Origin: Parapristionchus giblindavisi
Taxonomy: Eukaryota > Nematoda > Chromadorea > Rhabditida > Diplogasteridae
Assembly (NCBI GenBank): GCA_943737045.1
Contig: CALSFV010000036.1
Coordinates: forward strand, 620,001 to 684,000
Direction: 5' to 3'
DNA length: 64,000 nucleotides
Shown here piece by piece: positions 45,600 through 55,326 of the stretch. The translations under genes and the position numbers were made by a program. Each line of letters opens with the position of its first letter. The stretch's first letter is position 1. The notes below the pieces were generated by a model. That model did no database searches and was not told where the DNA came from. It worked only from the letters and a program-made list of their open reading frames with translations.

Positions 45600-48500
45600 T
45601 TCTCTGAACTTGGACACTTGAGCAGTAATTCGCTAAGGTTTCTCTGAACTTGGACACTTGAGCAGCGGTTGAATAAGGCCTCCCTGAACTTGGACACTTG
45701 AGCAGCCGCTCGCTAAGGTTTCTCTGAAATTGGACACTTGAGCAGCGGTTGAATAAGTCCTCCCTGAACTTGGACACTTGAGCAGCCGTTGAATAAGGCC
45801 TCCCTGAACTTGAACACTTGAGCAGCGGTTGAATAAGGCCTGCCTGAACTTGGACACTTGAGCAGCCGCTCGCTAAGGTTTCTCTGAACTTGGACACTTG
45901 AGCAGCCGTTGAATAAGGCTTCCCTGAACTTGGACACTTGAGCAGCCGCTCGCTATGGTTTCTCTGAACTTGGACACTTGAGCAGCCGTTGAATAAGGCC
46001 TCCCTGAATTTGAACACTTGAGCAGCGGTTGAATAAGGCCTGCCTGAACTTGGACACTTGAGCAGCCGCTCGCTAAGGTTTCTCTGAACTTGGACACTTG
46101 AGCAGCCGTTGAATAAGGCTTCCCTGAACTTGGACACTTGAGCAGCCGCTCGCTATGGTTTCTCTGAACTTGGACACTTGAGCAGCCGCTCGCTAAGGTT
46201 TCTCTGAACTTGGACACTTGAGCAGCCGCTCGCCATGGCTTCTCTGAACTTGGACACTTGAGCAGCGGTTGGATTAGGCCTCCCTGAACTTGGACACTTG
46301 AGCAGCGAATGAATAAGGCCTCCCTGAACTTGGACACTTGAGCAGCCGCTCGCTAAGGTTTCTCTGATCTTGGACACTAGAGCAGCCGTTGAATAAGGCC
46401 TCCCTGAACTTGGACACTTGAGCAGCCGCTCGCTAAGGTTTCTTTGATCTTGGGCACTTGAGCAGCCGCTCGCTAAGGTTTCTCTGAACATGGACACTTG
46501 AGCAGCGGTTGAATAAGTCCTCCCTGAACTTGAACACATGAGCAGCCGTTGAATAAGGCCTGCCTGAACTTGGACACTTGAGCAGCCGCTCGCTAAGGAA
46601 CTTGAACACTTGAGCAGCCGTTGAATAAGGCTTCCCTGAACTTGGACACTTGAGCAGCCGCTCGATAAGGTTTCTCTGAACTTGGACACTTGAGCAGCCG
46701 CTCGCTATGGCTTCTCTGAACTTGGACACTTGAGCAGCCGTTGAATAAGGCCTCCCTGAACTTGGACACTTGAGCAGCCGTTGAATAAGGCCTCCCTGAA
46801 CTTGGACACTTGAGCAGCCGTTGAATAAGGCCTCCCTGAACTTGGACACTTGAGCAACCGCTCGCTAAGGTTTCTCTGATCTTGGACACTTGAGCAGCCG
46901 ATCGCTAAGGTTTCTCTGAACTTGGACACTTGAGCAGCCGCTCGCTAAGGTTTCTCTGAACTTGGACACTTGAGCAGCCGTTGAATAAGGCTTCCCTGCT
47001 TGGACGAGCAGCCGCTCGCTATGGTTTCTCTGAACTTGGACACTTGAGCAGCGGTTGGATAAGGTCTCCCTGAACTTGGACACTTGAGCAGCCGTTGAAT
47101 AAGGCCTCCCTGAACTTGGACAGAGCAGCGATCTTTTCCCTGACACTTGAGCACACTTGAGCACTTGAGCAGCGCTCGCTATGGTTTCGCTCGCTAAGGT
47201 TTCTCTGAACTTGGACACTTGAGCAGCGGTTGGATTAGGCCTCCCTGAACTTGGACACTTGAGCAGCCGTTGAATAAGGCTTCCCTGAACTTGGACACTT
47301 GAGCAGCCGCTCGCTATGGTTTCTCTGAACTTGGACACTTGAGCAATAATTCGCTAAGGTTTCTCTGAACTTGGACACTTGAGCAGTAATTCGCTAAGGT
47401 TTCTCTGAACTTGGACACTTGAGCAGCGGTTGAATAAGGCCTCCCTGAACTTGGACACTTGAGCAGCCACTCGCTAAGGTTTCTCTCAACTTGGACACTT
47501 GAGCAGCGAATGAATAAGGCCTCCCTGAACTTGGACACTTGAGCAGCCGCTCGCTAAGGTTTCTCTGATCTTGGACACTTGAGCAGCCGCTCGCTAAGGT
47601 TTCTCTGATCTTGGACACTAGAGCAGCCGTTGAATAAGGCCTCCCTGAACTTGGACACTTGAGCAGCCGCTCGCTAAGGTTTCTTTGATCTTGGGCACTT
47701 GAGCAGCCGCTCGCTAAGGTTTCTCTGAACATGGACACTTGAGCAGCGGTTGAATAAGTCCTCCCTGAACTTGAAAACATGAGCAGCCGTTGAATAAGGC
47801 CTGCCTGAACTTGGACACTTGAGCAGCCGCTCGCTAAGGAACTTGAACACTTGAGCAGCCGTTGAATAAGGCTTCCCTGAACTTGGACACTTGAGCAGCC
47901 GCTCGATAAGGTTTCTCTGAACTTGGACACTTGAGCAGCCGCTCGCTATGGCTTCTCTGAACTTGGACACTTGAGCAGCCGTTGAATAAGGCCTCCCTGA
48001 ACTTGGACACTTGAGCAGCCGTTGAATAAGGCCTCCCTGAACTTGGACACTTGAGCAGCCGTTGAATAAGGCCTCCCTGAACTTGGACACTTGAGCAACC
48101 GCTCGCTAAGGTTTCTCTGATCTTGGACACTTGAGCAGCCGATCGCTAAGGTTTCTCTGAACTTGGACACTTGAGCAGCCGCTCGCTAAGGTTTCTCTGA
48201 ACTTGGACACTTGAGCAGCCGTTGAATAAGGCTTCCCTGAACTTGGACACTTGAGCAGCCGCTCGCTATGGTTTCTCTGAACTTGGACACTTGAGCAGCG
48301 GTTGGATAAGGTCTCCCTGAACTTGGACACTTGAGCAGCCGTTGAATAAGGCCTCCCTGAACTTGGACACTTGAGCAGCCGCTCGCTAAGGTTTCTCTGA
48401 ACTTGGACACTTGAGCAGCGGTTGGATTAGGCCTCCCTGAACTTGGACACTTGAGCAGCCGTTGAATAAGGCTTCCCTGAACTTGGACACTTGAGCAGCC

Positions 48501-49352
48501 GTTGAATAAGGCCTCCCTGAACTTGGACACTTGAGCAGCCGTTGAATAAGGCCTCCCTGAACTTGGACACTTGAGCAGCCGTTGAATAAGGCCTCCCTGA
48601 ACTTGGACACTTGAGCAGCCGTTGAATAAGGCCTCCCTAAACTTGGACACTTGAGCAGCCGCTCGCTAAGGTTTCTCTGAACTTGGACACTTGAGCAGCC
48701 GCTCGCTAAGGTTTCTCTGATCTTGGACACTTGAGCAGCCGCTCGCTATGGTTTCTCTGAACTTGGACACTTGAGCAGCGGTTGGATAAGGCCTCCCTGA
48801 ACTTGGACACTTGAGCAGCCGCTTGCTATGGTTTCTCTGAACTTGGACACTTGAGCAGCCGCTCGCTAAGGTTTCTCTGAACTTGGACACTTGAGCAGCG
48901 GTTGGATTAGGCCTCCCTGAACTTGGACACTTGAGCAGCCGTTGAATAAGGCTTCCCTGAACTTGGACACTTGAGCAGCCGCTCGCTATGGTTTCTCTGA
49001 ACTTGGACACTTGAGCAATAATTCGCTAAGGTTTCTCTGAACTTGGACACTTGAGCAGTAATTCGCTAAGGTTTCTCTGAACTTGGACACTTGAGCAGCG
49101 GTTGAATAAGGCCTCCCTGAACTTGGACACTTGAGCAGCCACTCGCTAAGGTTTCTCTCAACTTGGACACTTGAGCAGCGAATGAATAAGGCCTCCCTGA
49201 ACTTGGACACTTGAGCAGCCGCTCGCTAAGGTTTCTCTGATCTTGGACACTTGAGCAGCCGTTGAATAAGGCCTCCCTGAACTTGGACACTTGAGCAGCC
49301 GCTCGCTAAGGTTTCTCTGATCTTGGACACTTGAGCAGCCGTTGAATAAGGC
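45600..49352. repeat. 40-bp minisatellite array, left
   Basis: Two main unit types alternate irregularly: one with GGTTTCTCTGAACTTGGACA and GCAGCCGCTCGCTA, the other with GGCCTCCCTGAACTTGGACA and GCAGCCGTTGAATA. The invariant core is CTTGGACACTTGAGCAGC. A block of about 1 kb is duplicated with a 1241-bp offset (46340-46930 onto 47580-48170), and another with a 1672-bp offset (47314-47538 onto 48986-49210). A scrambled patch lies at 46990-47190. The many open frames are a by-product: 40 bp shifts frame each unit. Confidence 0.9.
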
Positions 49353-49362
49353 CACCCCGACC

Positions 49363-50107
49363 GCAGTCGTACTGATGCTTCAATTTTTTTTGAAAAAAAA
49401 ATTTAAGTGAGCCTATTCAAAAAAATTGTTGGGTCACATGTCTGCGTTAATTTTTCTCGGTAAAATTTTGTGAAAATTATTTTTTCGATTTAAAGAGTCA
49501 AAACACTCGAAATATTTCTGCATATTGTTTTCCGCTTTTTTATGAGAAATTATTTTTTCGCCTCAATAGTACATATATTTTTAAGATAAACAGCATCGGT
49601 CAACGAATATATTTTGCCGACTGTGAGCATATTATAAAAAACAAATAAGGTATTCTTACTTGAATCTTCTACGGAAATACAGTAATCTGAGGTAATTGAT
49701 TTTCGCAGTTAGAACGCTGTTATGTTCCAAAATGCGTTTAAATTTTTTTGTAATTTCTAGAGAAATAGAATAAATAAAATTCCTCTTCCCCCTATGAATA
49801 TGGCAAACAATTATCGATATATATATATATATTTTTTTATAATATGCTCACAGTCGGCAAAAAAATATTCGTTGACCGATGCTGTTTATCTTAAAAATAT
49901 ATATATTATTGAGGCGAAAAAAATAATTTCTCATAAAAAGCGGAAAACAATATGCAGAAATATTCCGAGTGTTTTGACTCTTTAAATCGGAAAAAAAATT
50001 TTCACAAAATTTTACCGAGAAAAATTAACGCAGACATGTGACCCAACATTTTTTTAATAGCTCACTTCAATTTTTTTTCAAAAAAAATTAAGCATCAGTA
50101 CGACTGC
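49363..50107. repeat. Central palindrome of the foldback element
   Basis: GCAGTCGTACTGATGCTT and AAGCATCAGTACGACTGC begin arms of about 275 bp that meet near a spacer at 49640-49830. Mirror words include TGCCGACTGTGAGCATATTA and TCTTTAAATCG. Small arm differences are present. Confidence 0.8.
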
Positions 50108-50114
50108 TCTAATA

Positions 50115-50790
50115 CCGAAGGCATTATTCAACGGCTGCTCAAGTGTCCAAGTTCAGGGAGGCCTTATTCAACGGCTGCTCAAGTGTCCAAGTTCAGAGAA
50201 ACCATAGCAAGCGGCTGCTCAAGTGTCCAAGTTCAGGGAGGCCTTATCCAACCGCTGCTCAAGTGTCCAAGTTCAGAGAAACCATAGCGAGCGGCTGCTC
50301 AAGTGTCCAAGTTCAGGGAGGCCTTATCCAACCGCTGCTCAAGTGTCCAAGTTCAGAGAAACCATAGCAAGCGGCTGCTCAAGTGTCCAAGTTCAGGGAG
50401 GCCTTATCCAACCGCTGCTCAAGTGTCCAAGTTCAGAGAAACCATAGCGAGCGGCTGCTCAAGTGTCCAAGATCAGAGAAACCTTAGCGAGCGGCTGCTC
50501 AAGTGTCCAAGTTCAGAGAAACCTTAGCGAGCGGCTGCTCAAGTGTCCAAGTTTAGGGAGGCCTTATTCAACGGCTGCTCAAGTGTCCAAGTTCAGGGAG
50601 GCCTTATTCAACGGCTGCTCAAGTGTCCAAGTTCAGGGAGGCCTTATTCAACGGCTGCTCAAGTGTCCAAGTTCAGGGAGGCCTTATTCAACGGCTGCTC
50701 AAGTGTCCAAGTTCAGGGAGGCCTTATTCAATGGCTGCTCAAGTGTCCAAGTTCAGGGAGGCCTTATTCAACGGCTGCTCAAGTGTCCAT
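50115..50790. repeat. 40-bp minisatellite array, right (inverted)
   Basis: About 17 units reading GCTGCTCAAGTGTCCAAGTT, the complement of the left array. The two unit types are the same as at the left. Confidence 0.9.
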
Positions 50791-50910
50791 GTTCACATAG
50801 CGCGCTTCTCAAATGTCCAATTCTAATCTCTCTTTTGCTCATATCTCCATTGCTCAAGCCCATCTCATTGCTCAAATGTCCCCTGCTAACCTGTCCTCCA
50901 CCCGCGACAG

Positions 50911-51335
50911 CAAATACAGAAACGTTACGAGAAATAATAAGGATAATGCAAAGGACTTGGGGAAGGTGAAAGGGGTTATATATCGATAGCTATCAGATTT
51001 CCGGTGTTCCGGTAGGAGTGAGGTGGACGAGGCCTCAGAACAGGACGAGGCCTCAGAACTTGTCTTTTCTTTTCAATACTTTTATTTTTAGGATCTCTGG
51101 CAACTTTGTTCTCATCAACTACTATCAATGTTTCAGTATTTTTATCATTCTTATCATACTTTCATGATTAATTATTTGAGAATTCCTAAAATTCAAAGTA
51201 AATCCTTTGTTTTTAGTTTCACATTTGTAAGACACGATCTCATAATCATTTAACAATTTCTTCATTTCTTTTTGTTCGCTTTCATACCATTTTTCATTAA
51301 AACAGTTTATCTTGGCATAAATCAGAGCTGACAAA
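50911..51335. other. Spacer and 3' flank, no gene
   Basis: Contains two GACGAGGCCTCAGAAC direct words (51028-51060). 51061-51335 would be the 3' untranslated region of the minus-strand gene that follows. Confidence 0.4.
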
Positions 51336-52140
51336 CTAATCGTCGAAATTCTCGTTTTCCAATTCTTTCTTCTTTTCGACAGATAATTGGAACCCCCGAA
51401 GCTGTCGGATGAAGTCATTCGCTTGTACGAAGGCGGCATTCACATCGCGAGCGTTGTGGCTGTTGGTGAAAAATGACGAATGGCACCTGAAACAAAAGAT
51501 ACACATAAAATGGACCATAATTTTTACACTTACATTTCGAAAACGCAAAATTGGTGTCCCATTTCGAGCGAAAGAGCACTCGCGAAGCGTCTTTTTCCGT
51601 TGTGTTGATGAAGATTAACTTTTAGCTGATGAGTCATGATGAACTCTTAAAACAAATATATTGCATAAATATTAAGAAATAAAAATACCATGGATGGCGA
51701 TAGAGGCACTACAGAAAAGAACTTCACAGGCTAGTCGAAAATCTGCAAGTTTGGTGAAGAGCTTTGACAACGTCAGCATATTCTCCGGAGTGTGGTCCTC
51801 TCCTCGATTCTGAAATAATTAATACTGATTTAATCGTTATAAAAAACCACTTACTTCACAAAGAGACTCCACGCACTCATTCATCAGCGGTTCTAATTCG
51901 GTCTCATTGATCTCCATAAGTTTCTAAAATGTATTGTAACATAACATATAAATAATATATAAACCAAACCTCAAAAAGCATGTCTCCTTTCTCATACTTG
52001 TTCAAAAAATGTCCCAGTGCTTTCTCCATCCCTTGTATCTCATCTTTAGGATGGACACGTTGAAAGTAGATTTTGAGCAGACTTTCAAGCGTCGCCTTCT
52101 CCAGCAACTTTTTAATTCGTGGATCGTCGCGCCAGTTCAT
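51336..52140 (-). CDS. Five-exon gene, 207-aa protein of unknown function
   Basis: Exons on the minus strand: 52140-51970, 51923-51855, 51809-51689, 51645-51534 and 51486-51336. Together they give 208 codons including TAG, with every junction in phase. Acceptors are TTTTAG, TTTCAG, TTTAAG and TTTCAG; donors are GTTTGG, GTAAGT, GTATTT and GTAAGT. The product starts MNWRDDPRIKKLLEKATLES, is helical and charged, and ends with a KKKELENENFDD tail. It has no signal peptide or membrane segment. The run LADFRLACEVLFCSASIAIH is the most hydrophobic part. I recognise no family. The start is the first Met of the open exon. An intact frame over five exons argues strongly for a real gene. Confidence 0.8.
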
Positions 52141-52281
52141 AATTCAATGAAATACTGACCCAAGAACTCTGTAAACATATTCGATTAATTCGAAAGAGAG
52201 AGAGGGAAAGTAGGAAAAGATGTTAACAAACTCAAAGTTAAGGAGAAAATAACAGTGATAATCAAGGAATTATTAATATAT
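52141..52281. other. 5' flank of the 207-aa gene
   Basis: Short AT-rich interval with AGAGAGAGAGGGAAAG. A promoter would lie here or in the LINE remnant beyond it. Confidence 0.3.
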
Positions 52282-52640
52282 TTATATTATAATATTAATT
52301 TTCGATCTGGCTTTACGAATAATTTGATTCCAGTCAGCCAATCGATAATTGCGAGACAATACTTGTTTCGTTGAACCTTTAATATCTAAATTGAATGAGA
52401 ACGAAATACTGGTGTGATCACTTGCAGCTGCGACTAAGGAGATAAAATTTACTTTACAAAATACTAAATCTAGTATATTATTACCCCTAGTGGGAAAAGT
52501 CACATATTGCTTAAATTTTAGATCACAAATGAATGTCAAAAATTCATTTGGAGTAGAGGATGATAAGCTATCCCATTTAATATCTGGTAAATTAAAATCA
52601 CAGAAGAAAAGGAAGTCTCTTTTCTATTCACCAAAGTTAA
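52282..52640 (-). pseudogene. LINE endonuclease-domain fragment
   Basis: Minus strand frame reads CDFNLPDIKWDS, FKQYVTFPTRGNNILDLVF and AAASDHTSISFSF. These are the GDFN, PTR...LDL and SDH motifs of the apurinic-type endonuclease of non-LTR retrotransposons. The first Gly of GDFN is Cys here. No reverse transcriptase follows, so it is a 5'-part fragment. It lies between two host genes. Confidence 0.8.
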
Positions 52641-53391
52641 TGGATGAATTCGATTTTGGCAGTTTCTCGCCTTCCTCTACGTCTCTGCTCACAGACGCGT
52701 CACTCTCATCATCCACTCTTGCCCAACGCGTTTGCGTGTCGCGTCGCGTACGCCTAGTTCAACTGGAGCAAATGAGTGATTGTGCTCGGTCACAGTGAGG
52801 AAGAGAAATTGCCAGGGCAAAGACGTCACAAATTTAGAGAAAAGGAGAGGGGAAGTGGGAGGGGCGAGAGATAGCGTAATTCCCGCTAGTTTGCGGCATT
52901 CCATATTTTTTTATTTTCTCATCATGATCATTCAAATGTACATATGTTCTCCGATTAACAATATGCTAATGATATCCCGTCTAACAGATATACGGCTTAA
53001 CAAAATTCGTATCTTAAATGCACCCCGTGCCAATTTTACTATTCGCTTTGGAAATGCACTCTCGCTTTCTTTGTAAACGAGAGAGTATCACCAGAGCGAA
53101 ATTTCAAAATTGCTCGGGGTTTCAACTCCAGATATAACATGCAACTTCGAATTTATCATGTTCATTTCGTTAAGTATTCACGATTTCTAAAAAAAACTTT
53201 GATAAAATGAAGATCAATAACATGGCGTTAAATATTATCATTGTATTGTATTGTGTTATATTTTGTTCATTAAAGATCAACCCTTTCTACAATGCACCAA
53301 CTCGAAAAAGTTTCCAGTACGTGTCATAGCTTTCCCATAATTGTGATCTCGTGTAACGTATAAATCAATGCATCACTCTTTATCAATCTAT
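52641..53391. other. Intergenic, with a small hairpin repeat
   Basis: 52650-52900 is relatively GC-rich without a recognised exon. 53046-53105 holds the hairpin repeat (CACTCTCGCTTTC, AACGAGAGAGTATCACCAGAG). 53110-53391 is the 3' flank of the kinase gene. Confidence 0.4.
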
Positions 53392-55098
53392 CTAATCTTT
53401 CTTATCTTCATCATTATCATCTTCCTTCTCCCAATCGTACGCATCCTCCATGGTTCCTCCTTCGGTCATGCACGCCTACAACGAATACAGTAAACAATGG
53501 TGAATACCGTAACCCATTCTGTCTTTTCCCAATGATGCACACCACTCACCAGGCTCAAACACTTCTGGATGAAGTCGTGATCGATCTTATCATAATATTG
53601 AAGTTTGTCTAGATATTCCAATATCTTGGACAATTCCTTGACACACTTAAGATTCTCGAAAAACTTCGCCTGAAATCGATTGATTATTCACAAGTGTCGC
53701 AACCAATAGCTACAGTACCTTCTTCTCTCCACGTCTACAATCCTCCTTACACTGCATGACACCATCTCGCTGTTGAATGCGCTTCCATGGTAGGCCTGAA
53801 TATTCTTTATCTTTGATCTTTGATCTTTGATCTTTGATCTTTGATCTTACCTAGTGGCTGAATCACATCCATCAGAAGATAGAACCAACTCTCACAATCA
53901 TCTTTAGGTGAAAGTTCGAGGTTTCGATGGCAAGCCAACGAGGCGAACTTGACCGTTCCCTTAAAGAGCAAAGATCAGCTTCTAGTGATCAAAGATCAGA
54001 GATCAAACCTTGAATCTGGCCTTCTCGCGTGGTGTCTTCATTACACCAGTCGAGTTGGTGTACTTACGAGCAATTCCAAAGTCGAGAATGTAGATCTCAA
54101 ATTGTAATTTTTGATCTTTGATCTTTGATCTTTGATCTCTCAATTCTTACCACTCTTTTCTTATCAGCTACGCCAGATGCATAATTGGCCGGTTTGAGAT
54201 CACGATGAAGGAATCCATATTTATGCAGATCTTGAACCGCCTCAAGGCATTGTCCAGACACGGACAGAGCGGTGCAAGGCGTGAAAACCTAAATTGGCTG
54301 CGTAGCTGATTATGATACTCAGCCTGAGCGCGGCTCACCTTTCCCGGTCTTTTGCTCTTGAGATCGGCCAGTGATTTGCCTACCAGCTGCATGACCAGAA
54401 AGAAGTACGTCTCTTTCTTGCCTGAGTATCATGATGTTAGATTCACTGCGTAGAAGAGAACTAAACCTCGATCGACAATTGCGGTGAAGTGCGACTTGTC
54501 CTGACGCTCGCTTCCAACGAGTTTGAGAATGGCAATCTGTAATAATACAAGAATCAATCGAAATCAATCTTTCCAAGAATTCATTTCCAACCTCCATTTT
54601 CAGTTTAGAATCTTTTCTCTCCTCCTTCTTCTTTTCTACTTTCATTGCATGAAGTTTTTTCGGATTGCTTTCCTCGCATACTCTGACAAATCATCGATAA
54701 TTAATCTTTGATCTTTGATCTTTGATCTTTGATTTCTGATCTTTGATCTCTCACCTGTAGACAGCTCCAAATCCACCCTCTCCCAGGAGCTTCTCGACGA
54801 TATATTTCCCCTTGCATCCCTCAATCACGTGACCCTGCAAGATAGTGACTAATTTAAGCACTACCTTAAGAATTAACGCAAAGTGCTTTAACTTAAAACC
54901 TTATGCCTTAACCTAAAGCGCAGTAACCTAAAGGACCTTAATGGCTTAAGGTCCTTGAGTCTTAAGGTTTTAGAGTCTTAAGGTATTAGAGTCTTAAGGT
55001 TTTAGAGTCTTAAGGTATTAGAGTCTTAAGGTCTTAGAGTCTTAAGGCGGACTCACATTTTTGAAGTGGATATCATCATCATCTTCTTCGCTCATCAT
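53392..55098 (-). CDS. CK1/TTBK-type protein kinase, 11 exons, 326 aa
   Basis: Exons on the minus strand: 55098-55057, 54834-54755, 54682-54592, 54536-54467, 54421-54339, 54288-54151, 54095-54009, 53959-53851, 53795-53719, 53669-53550 and 53475-53392. All 327 codons are in phase and end in TAG. The product is a cytosolic Ser/Thr kinase of the casein kinase 1 superfamily, a group strongly expanded in nematodes. Visible landmarks: glycine loop GEGGFGAVY (about 33-40), ATP lysine in HAMKV (55), HRDLKPAN (150-157, catalytic Asp152), DFG (173-175), and GTVKFASLACHRNLE with PKDDCESWFYLL, the CK1 signature in place of APE. GKSLADLKSKRPGK is closest to TTBK-like members. Acidic tails occur at both ends (EEDDDD; EKEDDNDEDKKD). 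Length is normal for a bare kinase domain and all catalytic residues are present. Several introns carry TGATCTT heptamers. Confidence 0.93.
53806..54750. repeat. TGATCTT heptamer arrays in kinase introns
   Basis: Arrays of (GATCTTT)n lie at 53812-53848, 54108-54140 and 54700-54752, each directly beside a donor site on the gene strand. The intron at 53960-54008 holds GATCAAAGATCAGAGATC instead. Confidence 0.85.
54940..55050. repeat. 16-bp minisatellite in first kinase intron
   Basis: GAGTCTTAAGGTTTTA and its GTATTA/GTCTTA variants are repeated about six times. CTTAAG palindromes recur throughout, including the flanking CCTTAATGGCTTAAGG. Confidence 0.85.
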
Positions 55099-55326
55099 GA
55101 AAGCAGACCGTAAGAGGGAGTAGAAAGCGTACGAAATGAATTGGAAAACGAATAACGATAGCGAAGAATGATCGAAATCGCATTTAAATTGCAATTTATT
55201 AAATTATTGTTTAGCATATTCTAATCATAATTCACTTTTACTGATGCCTCGACAGAGAGCGGTGAAGGATCAAATTGGAAATTTCCAAATAGTCTTGTTT
55301 CATACAAACCAGACATCCCCATATAA
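55099..55326. other. 5' flank of the kinase gene
   Basis: The promoter would be here. No clear TATA or trans-splice acceptor was identified. The palindromic element starts only about 230 bp upstream of the start codon. Confidence 0.35.

Larger units (their letters stand above)
45468..50910. mobile_element. 5.4-kb foldback element with minisatellite arms
   Basis: Inverted ends CGGGTGGAGGACAGGTTAGC (45474) and GCTAACCTGTCCTCCACCCG (ending 50904) are flanked by CGACAG at 45468-45473 and 50905-50910 (extendable to GCGACAGC). Inside, a 40-bp repeat is reiterated about 93 times to 49350, and about 17 times in the opposite orientation from 50115 to 50790. Between the arrays lies a palindrome (49363-50107). 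Tandem-repeat inverted arms around a central segment are the architecture of Drosophila foldback elements. No transposase was found. Confidence 0.75.

Noticed and set aside
45439..49355. Long minus-strand frames encoding MSKFRE...CSSVQVQ repeat peptides (up to 232 codons)
   Set aside because: They are produced by the 40-bp minisatellite, whose unit lacks stops in several frames and shifts frame every unit. There are no splice borders, and the same peptides appear from all three frames and both arrays.
45600..50790. CRISPR-like regular array
   Set aside because: Units are contiguous with no unique spacers, and the setting is eukaryotic. It is a minisatellite.
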